Shown piece after piece: positions 24,700 to 36,473 of a stretch of DNA of 64,000 nucleotides. The DNA is taken from assembly GCF_000208745.1 (NCBI RefSeq), contig NC_030855.1:3718171-3782170 (forward strand), read 5' to 3'. The notes under the pieces were generated by a model, which saw nothing but the letters and a program-made list of their open reading frames with translations, was not told where the DNA came from and did no database searches. Numbering within the stretch: the stretch's first letter is position 1; each line of letters opens with the position of its first letter. Both the position numbers and the translations under genes were made by a program. Source of the DNA: Theobroma cacao (taxonomy: Eukaryota; Streptophyta; Magnoliopsida; Malvales; Malvaceae).

Positions 24700-26230
24700 A
24701 AAATAACATAAATTCCACAACAATAAAATGTACATTCATAATTAAAAACATCATAAATTCCCCAAGAAAAAAAAAATTACATATCCATACTCATACCAAC
24801 ATCAATTCCAAAAGAACAAAAATAATTGTACACATCCATAACATATTCATACAAGTTAGAAGTTGCACAATCATAAATTCCACAACATGGATCCGTGTTT
24901 CGATGATTTCGAATCCATCAATTGTTAAAAATCTCATATCAACATCTCCCTAAGATGTTGAAAGAGAAAAATTATAATTAGTAGAAATTAATGTATTATG
25001 ATAATCTATATATATAAATGAAAATATGGATGATATTTAGTAATAACATTACACGAAGATAGGAACAATAACCTTTTTTTTTTCCTACTCAAGTATAAGG
25101 TCCAAGTGCTTGCACAAGCTTGAGAGTCTAAAAATTTTTATGCACATCACGCAGACATCTACTAGTATTAAAATCGAATTCCGAAACAATTATTGATACG
25201 AAACTGTTAATACATCAAAAGTAATATTAGGAAGTATAAGAAACCTATAACTATTGATTTTCCGCCGTATGAGAATATCAAAGTTATCATGGTCAACAGT
25301 CAAGTGCTTGCACAAGCTTAAGAGTCTAAGAATTTTTATACACATCAAGCAGACATCTACTAGTATTAAAACCGAATTTCGAAACAATTATTGATACGAA
25401 ACTGTCAATACATCAAAAGTAATATTATGAAGTATAAGAAACCTATAATTATTGACTTTTCGCTGTATGTGAACATCAAAGTTATCATGGTCAACAGCTA
25501 AGTGCTTGCACGAGCTTAAGAGTCTAAGAATTTTTATACACATCAAGCAGACATCTACTAGTATTAAAACCGAATTTCGAAACAATTATTGATACGAAAC
25601 TGTCAATACATCAAAAGTAATATTGGGAAGTATAAGAAACCTATAACTATTGATTTTTCGCCGTATGAGAACATCAAAGTTATCATGATCAACAGCCTCA
25701 TCCTTAGATAAATATTTATCCATTGACCCTTTCCATCTTATACCTTTTATACACTAAAAAAAAAGAAACCTTTCCTATTGGGCTATGATTCCCACTTTCA
25801 CAAGTGGCTTATCTCATTTGACTTTCTCCACTGCTTTCACCAACAAGCGGAAATTGAGGTTGTAACATTTTTTTTTTATATAAACAATTGATTGTTACAT
25901 TCTTTAAAAGCAAAACTCAACGAAACTAAATTTTTTGCTTAAAATCAAGAAAGAAGCAATATATAATACTAAATTCATTTTTTTCATAAATCTCTCAATA
26001 CTTGTAAAATTTTCTTCCAATCTATTTGTCGTATCTCATAAATCAACATCAAAATTTTCTTGCCTTTCTTTCAAAATGCAATACACCTCATAAATACAAT
26101 CAAGAAAAGTATTACAAGTTACGTAAAAAGAACTTGAAATCTTTGCAGTCAAATCATAAAATTGTTCCAGAAAAAGAAAAATTCTCTTAACATTTGTTAC
26201 ATAATTGTTCTATACTTGTTTTTATTTGCC
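24700..26230 (-). pseudogene. hAT transposase remnant 2
   Basis: This stretch repeats 20690-21830 in the same orientation with many substitutions. On the minus strand about 26010-25900 reads KFYKYWERFMKKMNLVLYIA and KKFSFVEF, closer to the hAT consensus (KYW, LYxAS) than remnant 1. Stops and frameshifts break the frame. Unlike remnant 1, it contains three tandem copies of a 198-bp segment. Confidence 0.6.
25104..25697 (-). repeat. Three tandem 198-bp units inside hAT remnant 2
   Basis: The phrase aagtgcttgca begins units at 25104, 25302 and 25500, so the period is exactly 198 bp (66 codons). Units are nearly identical, with scattered single-base changes. Each gives the same ~65-codon minus-strand frame (MFRNSVLILVDVCLMCIKIL at the start). 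Remnant 1 has one diverged unit at about 21150-21350. Confidence 0.9.
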
Positions 26231-26489
26231 AAACAATACTTAGAAAAATAATAAAATGTTAACCAAAATCAAGTATCTATAGTTAGTAGTCCCTTTAATG
26301 ATATTTTATATTTGTCACAAATTTATTTTTATCTATTATTTATATAAATAAATACTATCTTGATAATAAATACTATCTTTATAACAAATTTGAAGCTAGT
26401 TTTGGTTAGCAAGGAGATAGAGCTTATCTCAATAAATTCTTTTGAGGTTTTTCTTTTTTTATTTTTTCTTAAATGTTGTGAAAAATTCT

Positions 26490-26910
26490 AACATAATGCT
26501 TAGAGGAGTCTCTTAATTATTTAAGAAAATTTAAATAATTTCTTTTTTGCATTTAATCAGTCCATTATACTTTTAATTTAAATAAAATAAATCTTAACAG
26601 TTGATTAATTGTAATAAATTAAAATATCACTTGTCATTTTATACTTACGTAATACTGAAAATAAAAATATCACATAACCATGCTATCATGTCATATCATC
26701 TTTTATTATATTATATTAACATGTTATGTTAACTTTATTTGACATAAATGATAAATAATATTTTGACGAATAATAATTAATTAACTATTAGTTATAAAGA
26801 TTTATTTACCTTTAAATAAAAATACAAAAATTTAATAAATATAATAAAATGATGAAAATTTATTCGAATTTTCTTAAATAGTTCTAAAAGTTTTTAAAGT
26901 ATTATGTCAT
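26490..26910. repeat. Foldback repeat, copy 3
   Basis: Arms near 26530-26610 and 26780-26890 mirror each other (left aaaataaatcttaacagttg; right aactattagttataaagatt and tttaaataaaaatacaaaaa). The loop carries atcatgtcat and acatgttatg motifs as in copies 1 and 5. It sits just inside the right hAT-like end. Confidence 0.6.
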
Positions 26911-26990
26911 ACTTTTATTATTATTTTTTTAAACATCTCATAACAAGTATTAAAATAATAATTTTCAGTTATTACAAAAAAATAAATTAA

Positions 26991-27143
26991 TTGGTTAGCA
27001 ATCGAACATCTGATTAAGTATGGTCAATTTCCGTTAACGTTCCAATCCGAGGGTCAGTCGATTCCAGTTGCTCCCACATGATCTTTGCTAGGTTAGTTTC
27101 GGAGCACTGCTCCCAACCGAAACCGACCGATGCTCCCTCAGCT
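26991..27143 (-). repeat. Right inverted end of the hAT-like element
   Basis: On the minus strand it begins agctgagggagcatcggtcg, a form reminiscent of plant hAT termini. It continues with gctccgaaac, tgggagcaac, gaccctcg, ggaac, cgattg and aaccaa, in the order found at 20381-20530. Confidence 0.7.
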
Positions 27144-28369
27144 CCATGCGATTCTCGTCCTATAAGCCAAAATCCAGGTGAATAACTAAAAGAAAAAAAA
27201 TGGTAACATGAATCAGTTTCTTCTCCAAGTCAGAAAAAGATATCCAAAATACCCATTTAATTATTCTATGAACCTAACAAGAACAATGCAGTAATAAATA
27301 AAAATGCAAGTAAAATTTTAATCTGCTTTGACCTTGAAGAGCTCAAGCAGCAAGCAGATAAAGTTGTTTGCAACCATGGAAAGGCCTTATGCTTCTCTAA
27401 CTCCCATAAACTGAGTAGACAAACCTGGGTTCAAATAAGTGAATAACCCATCCTTACCACATTGACTATTTGTTGTACTCACCATTCTAAATGCCTGGAG
27501 GAAATAGGATAGACAGGCCTATTTGTGACATAATATCCCAATAGACATCAGAAAGAAGGGCCTAGGCATGCACATTGGCCAACACAGAGGTAATTAACAT
27601 AATATCCACGCAGCAAACGAAACTAGCATCTAATAATAATCAACAATAATTACCAACACAAAGCCAATTAGCCTACCAGAATCCCATTTTCTTCCAGTCG
27701 AATAATCCTCAAGGCATTGCCAGACTACAGTCCGCATGTAGGGTAACTCTTCTTTTTAATTTTTGATATTTTGGACTATCATCAGCAAGGCACATGGAAG
27801 CAGCTGCCAATCACTTAAAGCAATTCCATACAACTTGCTAAATGTTGACAACCACCAAATTAGCAGAAACAGCAATACATGTTGGGTCAATCATGTGTTT
27901 GACAGAAAAAGCAGGCTACTAATAATGCATTTCAACAGCCTAACAGCCTAACATGATAAGCAACAGCTCTTCAGTTGGCATATGCCTCATAGCACATACA
28001 TATTGCTAACAGGACACATTATATGAATGCAGCTTTAACAAACCCGCACATGCTGGACACAGGCTAGACATCTGCTAGTTTCAAAAGAATTTCTGGGCAA
28101 TCAACAGAGCACATAAATACTGAAACCATGCTTCAACAAAGACAAGAATCTGACTATGAAGGGCTGAGCCTATTTACGTTTATATTTAAATCATTATTCT
28201 TACTAGCATATCCACTCTCATCAAACTTGTTTCCATGCAATTTCCATAAATCATAGTCAAACTAATTAGAGTGGCAGGCATGAGATATACCAATAAGAAC
28301 ATGACAGAGAGACTGCAGAGGCACATGCCATAAATATAACTAAGGATAACATTCTATGATACATACCAG
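27144..28369. other. Intergenic, nothing recognised
   Basis: Moderately AT-rich sequence between the right hAT-like end and the second CAF1 unit. One 62-codon frame has no recognisable domain. No RNA gene or repeat array seen. Confidence 0.45.
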
Positions 28370-29591
28370 CACTATAAAACCAAGTCTAGCCACTTAAGTT
28401 TCCTAATTTCTTAAATTTTGCAGCCAGTCAAGAAATTTTGTCATAACCCCCTTTGTTGCTCAGATCTGTGCAATGTTGGGGCATTTCACGAAAGGCAAGA
28501 AGAGTGCCTCAAGGTCCTCAACAGAATGGTCCATCTTATAATATATTAAAACTCAAAAGTATCCCAGGCATTAAGCTAGTATTAGAAAAGTAGAAAGCTG
28601 CAATGGTAAAAGCAAATAAAAAAATGAAAAATGATGTTTCCTTAATGGAGTTAGAAATAACTAAATACCATCAAATAAGGGGAACCTGAATCAATGATAA
28701 ATAACTCAGGAACTAGCTTACTCAAGACACAAAAAATACACAGCGCTAAGGGATGTCGAACCTTCCTTGTTGCTAGATGATATACAGATACAGAGATTCA
28801 TAGCTACAGGAAGGAAGGGCTTTGTAAACAATCCATGCTCGTTGACAACAATGTTTCTCATCCTATCATCCTCTGCATGATGAATAAACGAACATCTAAA
28901 TATGAATTGCTCTAGATGATAACAAGGGTTAAGAAAAGGCAGAGAAAGTTGAACTTGGCAGAGAAAGTTGAACTTGAGGCAAAGGGCTTGTTTGAAGGAT
29001 GAAAGTAAATTTTCTAAACAGAATTTAAAGCAGCTTTATAAACTTACAAGAGAAGGACAATGACAAAGATCATAATATATATTAAAATTGCACAGATTGT
29101 ATGAAATCCTCAACCAGAAACTCAATGTGCTAAACCTTGTATTTGCATACTCAATGCATTAATAACAGACTAAAAGCGTCAGGTAAACAGTATTCTTTAT
29201 ATGACACCTCTTCAAATGATTAACAAACCATTACTTAGGTCCTGAATTTCCCTTCATGTAATATCAGAAGAAAAAAAATGATCTCTGAAGAAAAGTCACC
29301 AAGCTAGGAAAAGGCAAATTACCTAACAAATAAACATTGAAGCCGATTTCAGGTGAGATCCATTTCTTCAAATGGCAACTCCCAAACAATATTTATTCCT
29401 TGAGAAGAGATAACCTAGATAATGGATCTTACCTCACACATTGAAGAAATCATAGAGCAGCTATTCCTATACAGAGAAACCTTAAATTTAGATCAAATTT
29501 CATTACCATCCAGAAGTCTGAAACTAGAACAGAAATGTTAAAAAGAAAGAACTTGATGGTGAAAAGATTACTTTTAAACTCAGTCCGAATG

Positions 29592-29646
29592 AAGAGAGAG
29601 AGAGAGAGAGAGATTAACAGAAGAGGGCGAGGGGGGGGGGGGGGGG
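29592..29646. repeat. (GA)n followed by a run of 16 G
   Basis: A GA microsatellite at about 29593-29613 is followed after a short gap by 16 consecutive G at 29631-29646. The equivalent place in unit 3 (near 35955-35990) has only a short GA run and gtggggtgaggg. Confidence 0.9.
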
Positions 29647-30147
29647 TGGAGAGGGACAATATAGGAAGTAATCTAATTCCACACCATATGATTGATACAA
29701 AAACAGGGCATTTAAGAAAAAAAAATGATAACATTTAAACACTTACTAGAAATGGACGTCTACCATTAAATAGCCTAAAAAGTAATGCATTATTTTAAGT
29801 TTGTGCAGTAACATTTCAGAAGCTGCTCCTAGATGGTGATGGTGTAAATGTTGTGTACATTCATGATTAGAAATATAAACATCAAGATAATGTTCCATCA
29901 TTTTCCCAATTTGCTATCACATAATATATGAACATAAATATGCCACTTGACACTTGACAGATACATGAAACATAATATTTCATAGTGCTGTAACAGCAAG
30001 AACAAAGAGAACAATAAGCATAAGAAAATATTCATAAATTACGAAAATTGTTGCCAACAGTTTACATTGAAGTGTGGGTATGAGGCACACTTTTACAGAC
30101 AAACAAAGAGTTATCCAAATCTTTTTTGTTATTATTACTTTTCATTT

Positions 30148-30969
30148 TCAATTACTCTGTCCATTCTCAACACCTAAACCATACAACACACCAGAATACT
30201 TTTCCAAAGAGCCACTAAAGAAATTCTCTTTCAATTTCCTGAATGTACAAGATGTGAGCAAACTATCCGAACCTGCTTGATGACAAATCCCAACTCTTTC
30301 TACTTCCAACAACTCTGCAAGCTTGTTCAATCCACCGTACAGACTGTTGCTAAACTTCATCAAATGCTTGATATCATAAAGGGTAGGAAAGTAAATATTG
30401 ATCAAACTAAAGAACCCAGCTTGTGTATCCGGCAAATTCTGACAAGTCAAGAGCTTAAGCAAGTACCCGAAATCATAACCACTATGGAAAGTAACCCAAT
30501 GCACACTGTCATTCAAAACGATCCCAGAAGACATCAAAAGCTCACCAAACCTCATTGCATCAATACCCTTCTCATTGTTTTTCTTGAAATCAATCCCACT
30601 TTGCCTCAAAAGCTCAATAGAATCATTAGCAAACACATCCTCATTGACATTAAACTCGCAGAAATTGAATTGCCAAATGCAATACTTGTCAGTTCCACAT
30701 GTAGGCAAGTTTCCTTCCTCGTCGGAAAACGTAAGACCCAATTGAATCAACTTTAACATATCGACATTGTCTTTCAAAGTTTGGTAGTGATAATCATAGC
30801 TGTTCTTGAAATTGCCCAACGGACGCAACACAACGCCTGGAAACTCGGTGTCCATGGCAACGTAGGGGTAGTCATCAACTATTTCACGAATCAAAGCGAA
30901 TTCTTCCTCAAGGTTATCGTTCCAGACCTCACGGATTTGGATTGAATCGCCCTTCGGCAGCAAAGACAT
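30148..30969 (-). CDS. CAF1: CCR4-associated factor 1 (CAF1) deadenylase, copy 2
   Basis: Single coding exon, 273 residues, from MSLLPKGDS to ENGQSN. The start at 30969 follows a 279-bp leader intron (about 31250-30972, donor gtaagt, acceptor tttttcaag). In-frame upstream ATGs are intronic. All nuclease residues are kept: MDTEFPG, GYDFGY, HQAGSDS. Differences from the other copies include KGDS for KSDS, TQAGFF for TQVGFF or [16 protein letters not shown] (Ser for Cys) and a one-residue shorter C-terminus. Changes are conservative and the frame is open, so the gene is probably functional or recently so. The retained intron shows duplication as DNA, not by reverse transcription. Confidence 0.95.
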   Translation of the reverse strand: MSLLPKGDSIQIREVWNDNLEEEFALIREIVDDYPYVAMDTEFPGVVLRPLGNFKNSYDYHYQTLKDNVDMLKLIQLGLTFSDEEGNLPTCGTDKYCIWQFNFCEFNVNEDVFANDSIELLRQSGIDFKKNNEKGIDAMRFGELLMSSGIVLNDSVHWVTFHSGYDFGYLLKLLTCQNLPDTQAGFFSLINIYFPTLYDIKHLMKFSNSLYGGLNKLAELLEVERVGICHQAGSDSLLTSCTFRKLKENFFSGSLEKYSGVLYGLGVENGQSN

Positions 30970-31520
30970 CACTTGAAAAACCAAAAAAAAAAAAAAACCT
31001 AATTTCTTTTTCAACCAATAACAACCCAAGAAAAAGATTCCTAGATTACCACGAAAACCCCAAACAAGGAATCAATTTGCAAAACACCCAGATTGAATTT
31101 CACCAGATCTGCAAGAAATTACAATAAATTTAAGGCTATAAATCCTCCAAACCAAATAAACGCCAGCTTCACCCAGAAATGAATTTCCAAGAACTAAACG
31201 ATAAATTAAATAAATGATTATATAGATGAAGAAATGAAGAAGGAACTTACCTTAAAGAAGTGGAAAAATGGATGGTTTTTTTGAGAGAAATAAATAAACA
31301 AGGCAGATTCTAGAGAGAGAAAGATCAAGAAAATTTCTGAAAGGTACTTCCTTTCTCTCTGTAGGGTTTCCTGTTTGCAGTATGATTGGAGGCCCTAAAA
31401 TGGGTTTTTCCTTTTTCTTAAGAACTGGTCGTTGACTTGTCGTGGTTACTGCTTTATGGTTTCTTCCTTTTTATCTGTTTTGTTTGTTTCTCGGGAAAAA
31501 GAGAGGTTTCACTGTTCTGT

Positions 31521-32126
31521 TTCTCCAACGAGTTTATATCCGATACAGTAACACTGTATAACTTGTATATACATTATAGAAGTAATTTTAAAATTTTTAA
31601 TATCAATAAAATTTCGTATCACATGATACCTCTTCTTCTTTATGTAACTTCAATTAAAACATCTAATTTAGGTCATAATTTACATGAGATTTCCAAAATT
31701 ATTAATTAAAGATAGGTCATGAAATATAAAAGAATTACATAAGGTTGTGCAAAAATGAAATATGAACTCAAAACTCAACACTGCTATTATCAGAATTGCA
31801 AATTCATATAGTCACCTTAATAATCTTGCAAAATTTATAACCGGATAATTAAAAAAATAAAATTTCATTTCAAAAAACAATGAAAGAGCTATTGAATTAA
31901 TTGAGAAAGTGAATACAAAAGAAATTCATATATAAATTGTAGGGCGTATCCATAGAAAATGTTAAATTGATCCAAAAAAGTAGAGTTCTTGTACAATCCA
32001 TTGAAGCGAAAATTAATAATCTCTCCCTTAGAGTTTGAATTATCTGTGAGCTATTAGGAATCCAAATTTTGACAATTATAATTAAAGAGTTAATAAAAAC
32101 TATACACTATCAATAAAATCATATTT

Positions 32127-32173
<47 letters not shown>

Positions 32174-32735
32174 GGAAAGAGATGGGAATGGTATGGAGTC
32201 GATTGCCTTTCCCTTGCTTACTTCCTTTTGAACACGAAAAGAAAAATCTAAAATAAACGTAAATTTTTCATATACGAATTTATCAATATTTATTTCAGTT
32301 ATTACTCCAATTCTTTCAATATTATGATCAATTCCTTTATTAAATTTTCAAAAAATTTATCAATTCATTTATTTTTATTACATAGTATGATCATGAGTCA
32401 ACTTTAGTAGGTATTTCCTTTTTAAAATTTTTATTATTCAATTAATAAAATAAAATTTTATGTGTTAATATTTTAAAATTAATTTAAGATAAACTTAAAT
32501 AAAATATATTATTTGTTAAAAAAAATCTAATCCATCCGAATTGATTTTGGATTTAAACAATTATATTCCAACTCAACTCGATGTGCATCAAATTTGCAAA
32601 TTATGATGAATAACGTGATCCATTAAAGAACTTAAAATTTTATATTAATAATAACCACTTATATTACCAACAAGTTTTACTTATATGCAACATTAATATT
32701 CTTTATATACTTACATTTATTAAGAACACAACTTA
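31521..32735. other. Upstream region of CAF1 copy 2
   Basis: About 31521-32130 has no counterpart next to copy 1 and may be an insertion. A (TA)n microsatellite spans about 32131-32171. From about 32150 to 32730 the sequence matches 23700-24390 upstream of copy 1. No coding support. Confidence 0.5.
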
Positions 32736-33877
32736 TATCCATAAGTATTTGGTAGTCACGATAAAAGAATTTGATTGCAATTTAATTATGTAAACTTTTT
32801 CACAATATCCACGAAAAAATTAAATTTGAAAAAAAAGGAGCTTTAAACGAGTGTAAATTCTATCTCCTTGCTAATCAAAAGTTGCTTCACACTTATAAAA
32901 GTTGTTCATTTTTTCTTACTGAATCATGAAATTTCATTAAAAGGAACAAAAAAAAAAATCATTATTACATAAAAAACATGACCAACATTATAAAAATAAG
33001 TAAAAACCAACAAACCGAAAATAAAGATAAGAAAGTGGAAACCAGCTCCAACTGGAACTTCACATGAAAAAGCATCCTGCGCATACAAGAAAAAACCAAG
33101 TCTGGCCATGGCATGTGCATGATTGAATATCTCTTCTTTTGTGAGAGGATGAGGACCATCATCACTCATCATTACATCATACAACTAATATCATACATTA
33201 GGTCAATGGAGCCATACCATGACAGAGAATAGTGACGACAATTCAGAACATGTGACAAGATTTATGAGTTTATTTTACTTTTGAAATGTTCTTGAAAGCT
33301 TGACTTAATAACTAAAACATGAAGATAGTTAAAAGATCATCCATTTATCCTTTCATTAAAGTATATGTGCTTCACCTTTTTCCTTTTTCCCTAAAAAACA
33401 CTGACACATTGTTAAGTGCGACTTAACTCCACTGTCTCATTAAACCAAAACATCGTTTCACTACCGAGCTCTCATGCTATCCCATGATAAATGCGTTATG
33501 ACATAATGGACGTGTTCTTATCATTAACACGTTCTTTCTTTCGATGATATCCAATAAGCACATTATATATATATATATATATGAGCTTGGCAATTAAAGA
33601 TGCAAATCAAAATTTCACCGAATTCATTAATCTCTCTAAAAGCTCTCCCTCAACTCTTCCCAAATACTCTCTCTCAACTCTTTCCTATTCTATTCTCCTT
33701 CATGCTTCGCCGCCAAGCTTTCACTATCTTTTCCCTAACTTTTATCTCTCACCTCCTGCCATAAAGCACTTGAAACTTCAAGAATTGCCTTAATCTTCCT
33801 CTCCGTCGCCTCTAGTGCATCTCACTTTACTTGTTGTAACACTTTCTCTTCCCTTATCAAAGAAACCCATACATCCA
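32736..33877. other. Spacer between CAF1 units 2 and 3
   Basis: Contains a possible minus-strand exon fragment near 33184-33055 (MSDDGPHPLTKEEIFNHAHA and ARLGFFLYAQDAFS). It looks protein-like but I do not recognise it; the rest of its frame is apolar and low-complexity. A (TA)n run lies near 33563-33582. No complete gene. Confidence 0.35.
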
Positions 33878-33920
33878 AGCATTATAAAACCTAGTATACC
33901 TACTTAAGTTTCCTAATTTC

Positions 33921-34055
33921 TTAATTTTGCAGCCAATCAAGAAATTTTGTCCTAAACCCCTTTGTTGCCCAGGTCTGTGCAAAGTTCAGGCATTTCATGA
34001 AAGGCAAGAAGAGTGCCTCAAGGTCCTCAACAGAATGGAGCATCTTAGAATACAT
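33921..34055 (-). CDS. Short unrecognised reading frame in CAF1 unit 3
   Basis: A 44-residue frame starting MYSKMLHSVEDLEALFLPFM and ending FLDWLQN. The equivalent in unit 2 (about 28550-28400) starts MDHSVEDLEALFLPF but is stopped after 24 residues. It reads like a fragment of a real protein, possibly a leftover exon. I know no family for it, and it may not be expressed. Confidence 0.25.
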   Translation of the reverse strand: MYSKMLHSVEDLEALFLPFMKCLNFAQTWATKGFRTKFLDWLQN

Positions 34056-36473
34056 AAAAACTCAAAAATATCCCAGGCATTAAGCTTGTACTAGAAAAGT
34101 AGAAAGCTGTAATGGTAAAAGCACAAAAAAAAAAAAAAAAAAGTAAAATGGTGAATGGAGTTAGAAATAACTAAAAAGCATCAAATAAGGGGAACCTGAA
34201 TCAATAATAAATAACTCAGCAACTAGCTTACTCAAGACACAAAGATACACAGCACTCTAACAAGCCAAGGGAAGTAGAACATTCCTTGTTGCTAGATAAT
34301 ATACAGACACAGAGATCAATACATAGATACAGATACAGAGATTGATAAATACAGGGTGGAAGGGCTTTATAAACAATCCATGCTTGTTGACAACAACGTT
34401 TCTCATCCTATTATCCTCTGTATAATGAATAAACAAACACCTAAATATGAATTGCTCAAGATGATGCCAAGGGTTAAAAAATGGCAGAGAAATTTGAATT
34501 TGAGCCTTCAAAAATCAAGAGTGTGATATCATATGGTACCTAGGTGCCAACATGCTTCTGCGTGCATGTATCTGTATACTATCTAGCAACAGCCTAGTTA
34601 ATTACTAAAAGGACAAGCTGGAGTGACAAAACCACCTATTTAGGCAATGAGCCTGTTTGGAGGATGAAAGTAAATATTCTAACCACAATTTAAAGCAGCT
34701 TTATAAAATTACAAGAGAAGGAAAATGTCAAAGATCATAATATAAGTTAAACATGCATAGATTGTATGAAATCCCCAACCAGAAACTAGATGTGCCAAAC
34801 CTTGTATTTGCATACTCAATGCATTAATAAGAGACAAAAAGAGTGAGGTAAACAGTATTCTTTATAAGACGCCTCTTCTAATGATGAATAACCATTGCTA
34901 AGGTCCTGAATTTTCCCTCATGTCACATCAGAAAAAAAAAATGATCTCTGAAGAAAACTCACCAACCTAGGAAAAAAAAATGATCTCTGAAGAAAACTCA
35001 CCAACCTAGGAAAAGGCAAATTACCTAACAGATAAGGATTGAGGCAGATTTCAGGTGAGATCCATTTTCCCAAACAGCAACGTCCAAACAATATTTATTC
35101 CTTGAGAAGAGATAACCTAGATAATGGATCTTACCTCGTATATTGAAGAAATCATAGAGCAGTAATTCCTATGCAGAGAGACCTTAAATTTAGATCAAGC
35201 TTTCATTACCATCCAGAAGTCTGAAACTAGAATAGCAACGATAAAAAGAAAGAACTTGACAGTGAAAGTTTACTTTTAAACTCAGTCAGAATGAAGAGAT
35301 ATTTAATAAATTTTGGTAACTGTGATCGATAAGTACCCATATTTTTGCTTCTCAATCTGATATTAACAGAAAAAACCTAGGGCCCCTGCTGCATTACCTG
35401 AAAAATAAAGAAAATATCAAGATTCCTTAGGATGAAGTAAGCCTTCAAAATAATTGTTCAATGAATTGTGGATTAAGATTTATGTGCAGTGATTATACCA
35501 AAACGTATCATGAAATAATTTAAAAGGTGAATTTCGCATTCATTGTCACTCAAATCTTTGTGGACAGAGCTGTATATGAAAATATAAAAAATTACCTAAA
35601 AAGAACGAGAATTGATGGAAAATGCGGCATTCGAGGGGATATATGATATATTTAGGCAATAAGCTTCAACAGGCAAGTTCTAAAAATTGTTGCAATGGGA
35701 GAATTGACACTAACAGAAAGTGGAATGACGAAGAAGAGAGGTTGCTAGGCAAGAAGTACTGCCTTATAGACCCAACTTGTACAAAGGAATAATCAGCAAT
35801 GCAGTAGAAAATAGAGAACATTCAACCATTAATTAGTTTTACCTTTAAGATAATAAGAGTAAGATTTGGTACAACAGACACAAGGCCCGTCGGATGTCAG
35901 TCATTATTCTTGATCACCAGTCACAACCACTAAATAAAAGGGTTAAACGTGCACGAGAGAGAGAGATGGACAGAGAAGAGTGGGGTGAGGGAAACAATAT
36001 AGGAAGTAATCTAATTCTAGAAAATATGATAGATACAAAAGCAAGGCATTCAAGAAAAGGATGATAACATTCTAATACTTAATAGAAATGGATGTCTACC
36101 ATTAAATACCCTAAAAGATGCACTATTTTAGGATTGTGCAGTGACATTTCAGAAGCAATGGTGGTGGTGTAAATATTGTGTTCATTCATAGTTAGAAATA
36201 TAACCATCAAGATTATGCTCCATCATTTTTCCAATTTGCTATCACATAATATATGAACATAAATGCACCACTTGATACTTGACAGATACATGAAACATAA
36301 AAATTTATAATGCAGCAACAGAAAGAACAAAGAGAACAATAAGCCTAAGAAAATATACATAAATTACGAAAATTGTTGCCAACAGTGTACATTGAAGTGT
36401 GGGTAGGAGGCACACTCGTACAGACAAACAAACAGTTGTCCAAATCTTTTTTTGTTTTTATTACTTTTCATTT

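Larger units (their letters stand above)
20381..27143. mobile_element. Candidate composite hAT-like element enclosing a CAF1 gene
   Basis: Two ~150-bp inverted sequences bound this interval. Inside are two degenerate hAT transposase remnants, both on the minus strand, on either side of an intact CAF1 gene, plus two foldback repeats. hAT ends and hAT coding remnants together support this superfamily. The two remnants resemble each other as direct repeats, so this may be two neighbouring hAT copies rather than one element. I found no convincing 8-bp target-site duplication next to the outer ends. Confidence 0.4.
28370..31520 (-). repeat. Duplicated CAF1 unit 2
   Basis: From about 28370 to 31400 the sequence matches 33878-37733 base for base over long stretches, apart from indels. 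Examples are gcctcaaggtcctcaacaga near 28506 and 34015, and aacctagataatggatctta near 29412 and 35110. A 20-bp tandem duplication (gcagagaaagttgaacttg) lies near 28940-28980. The unit holds the CAF1 gene, its leader intron and ~1.8 kb of 3' flank. Confidence 0.85.

Noticed and set aside
30277..30756. 159-codon plus-strand frame, with shorter equivalents at 22475 and 36606
   Set aside because: It is antisense to the CAF1 coding exon. Its recurrence in three places follows from the gene duplication.
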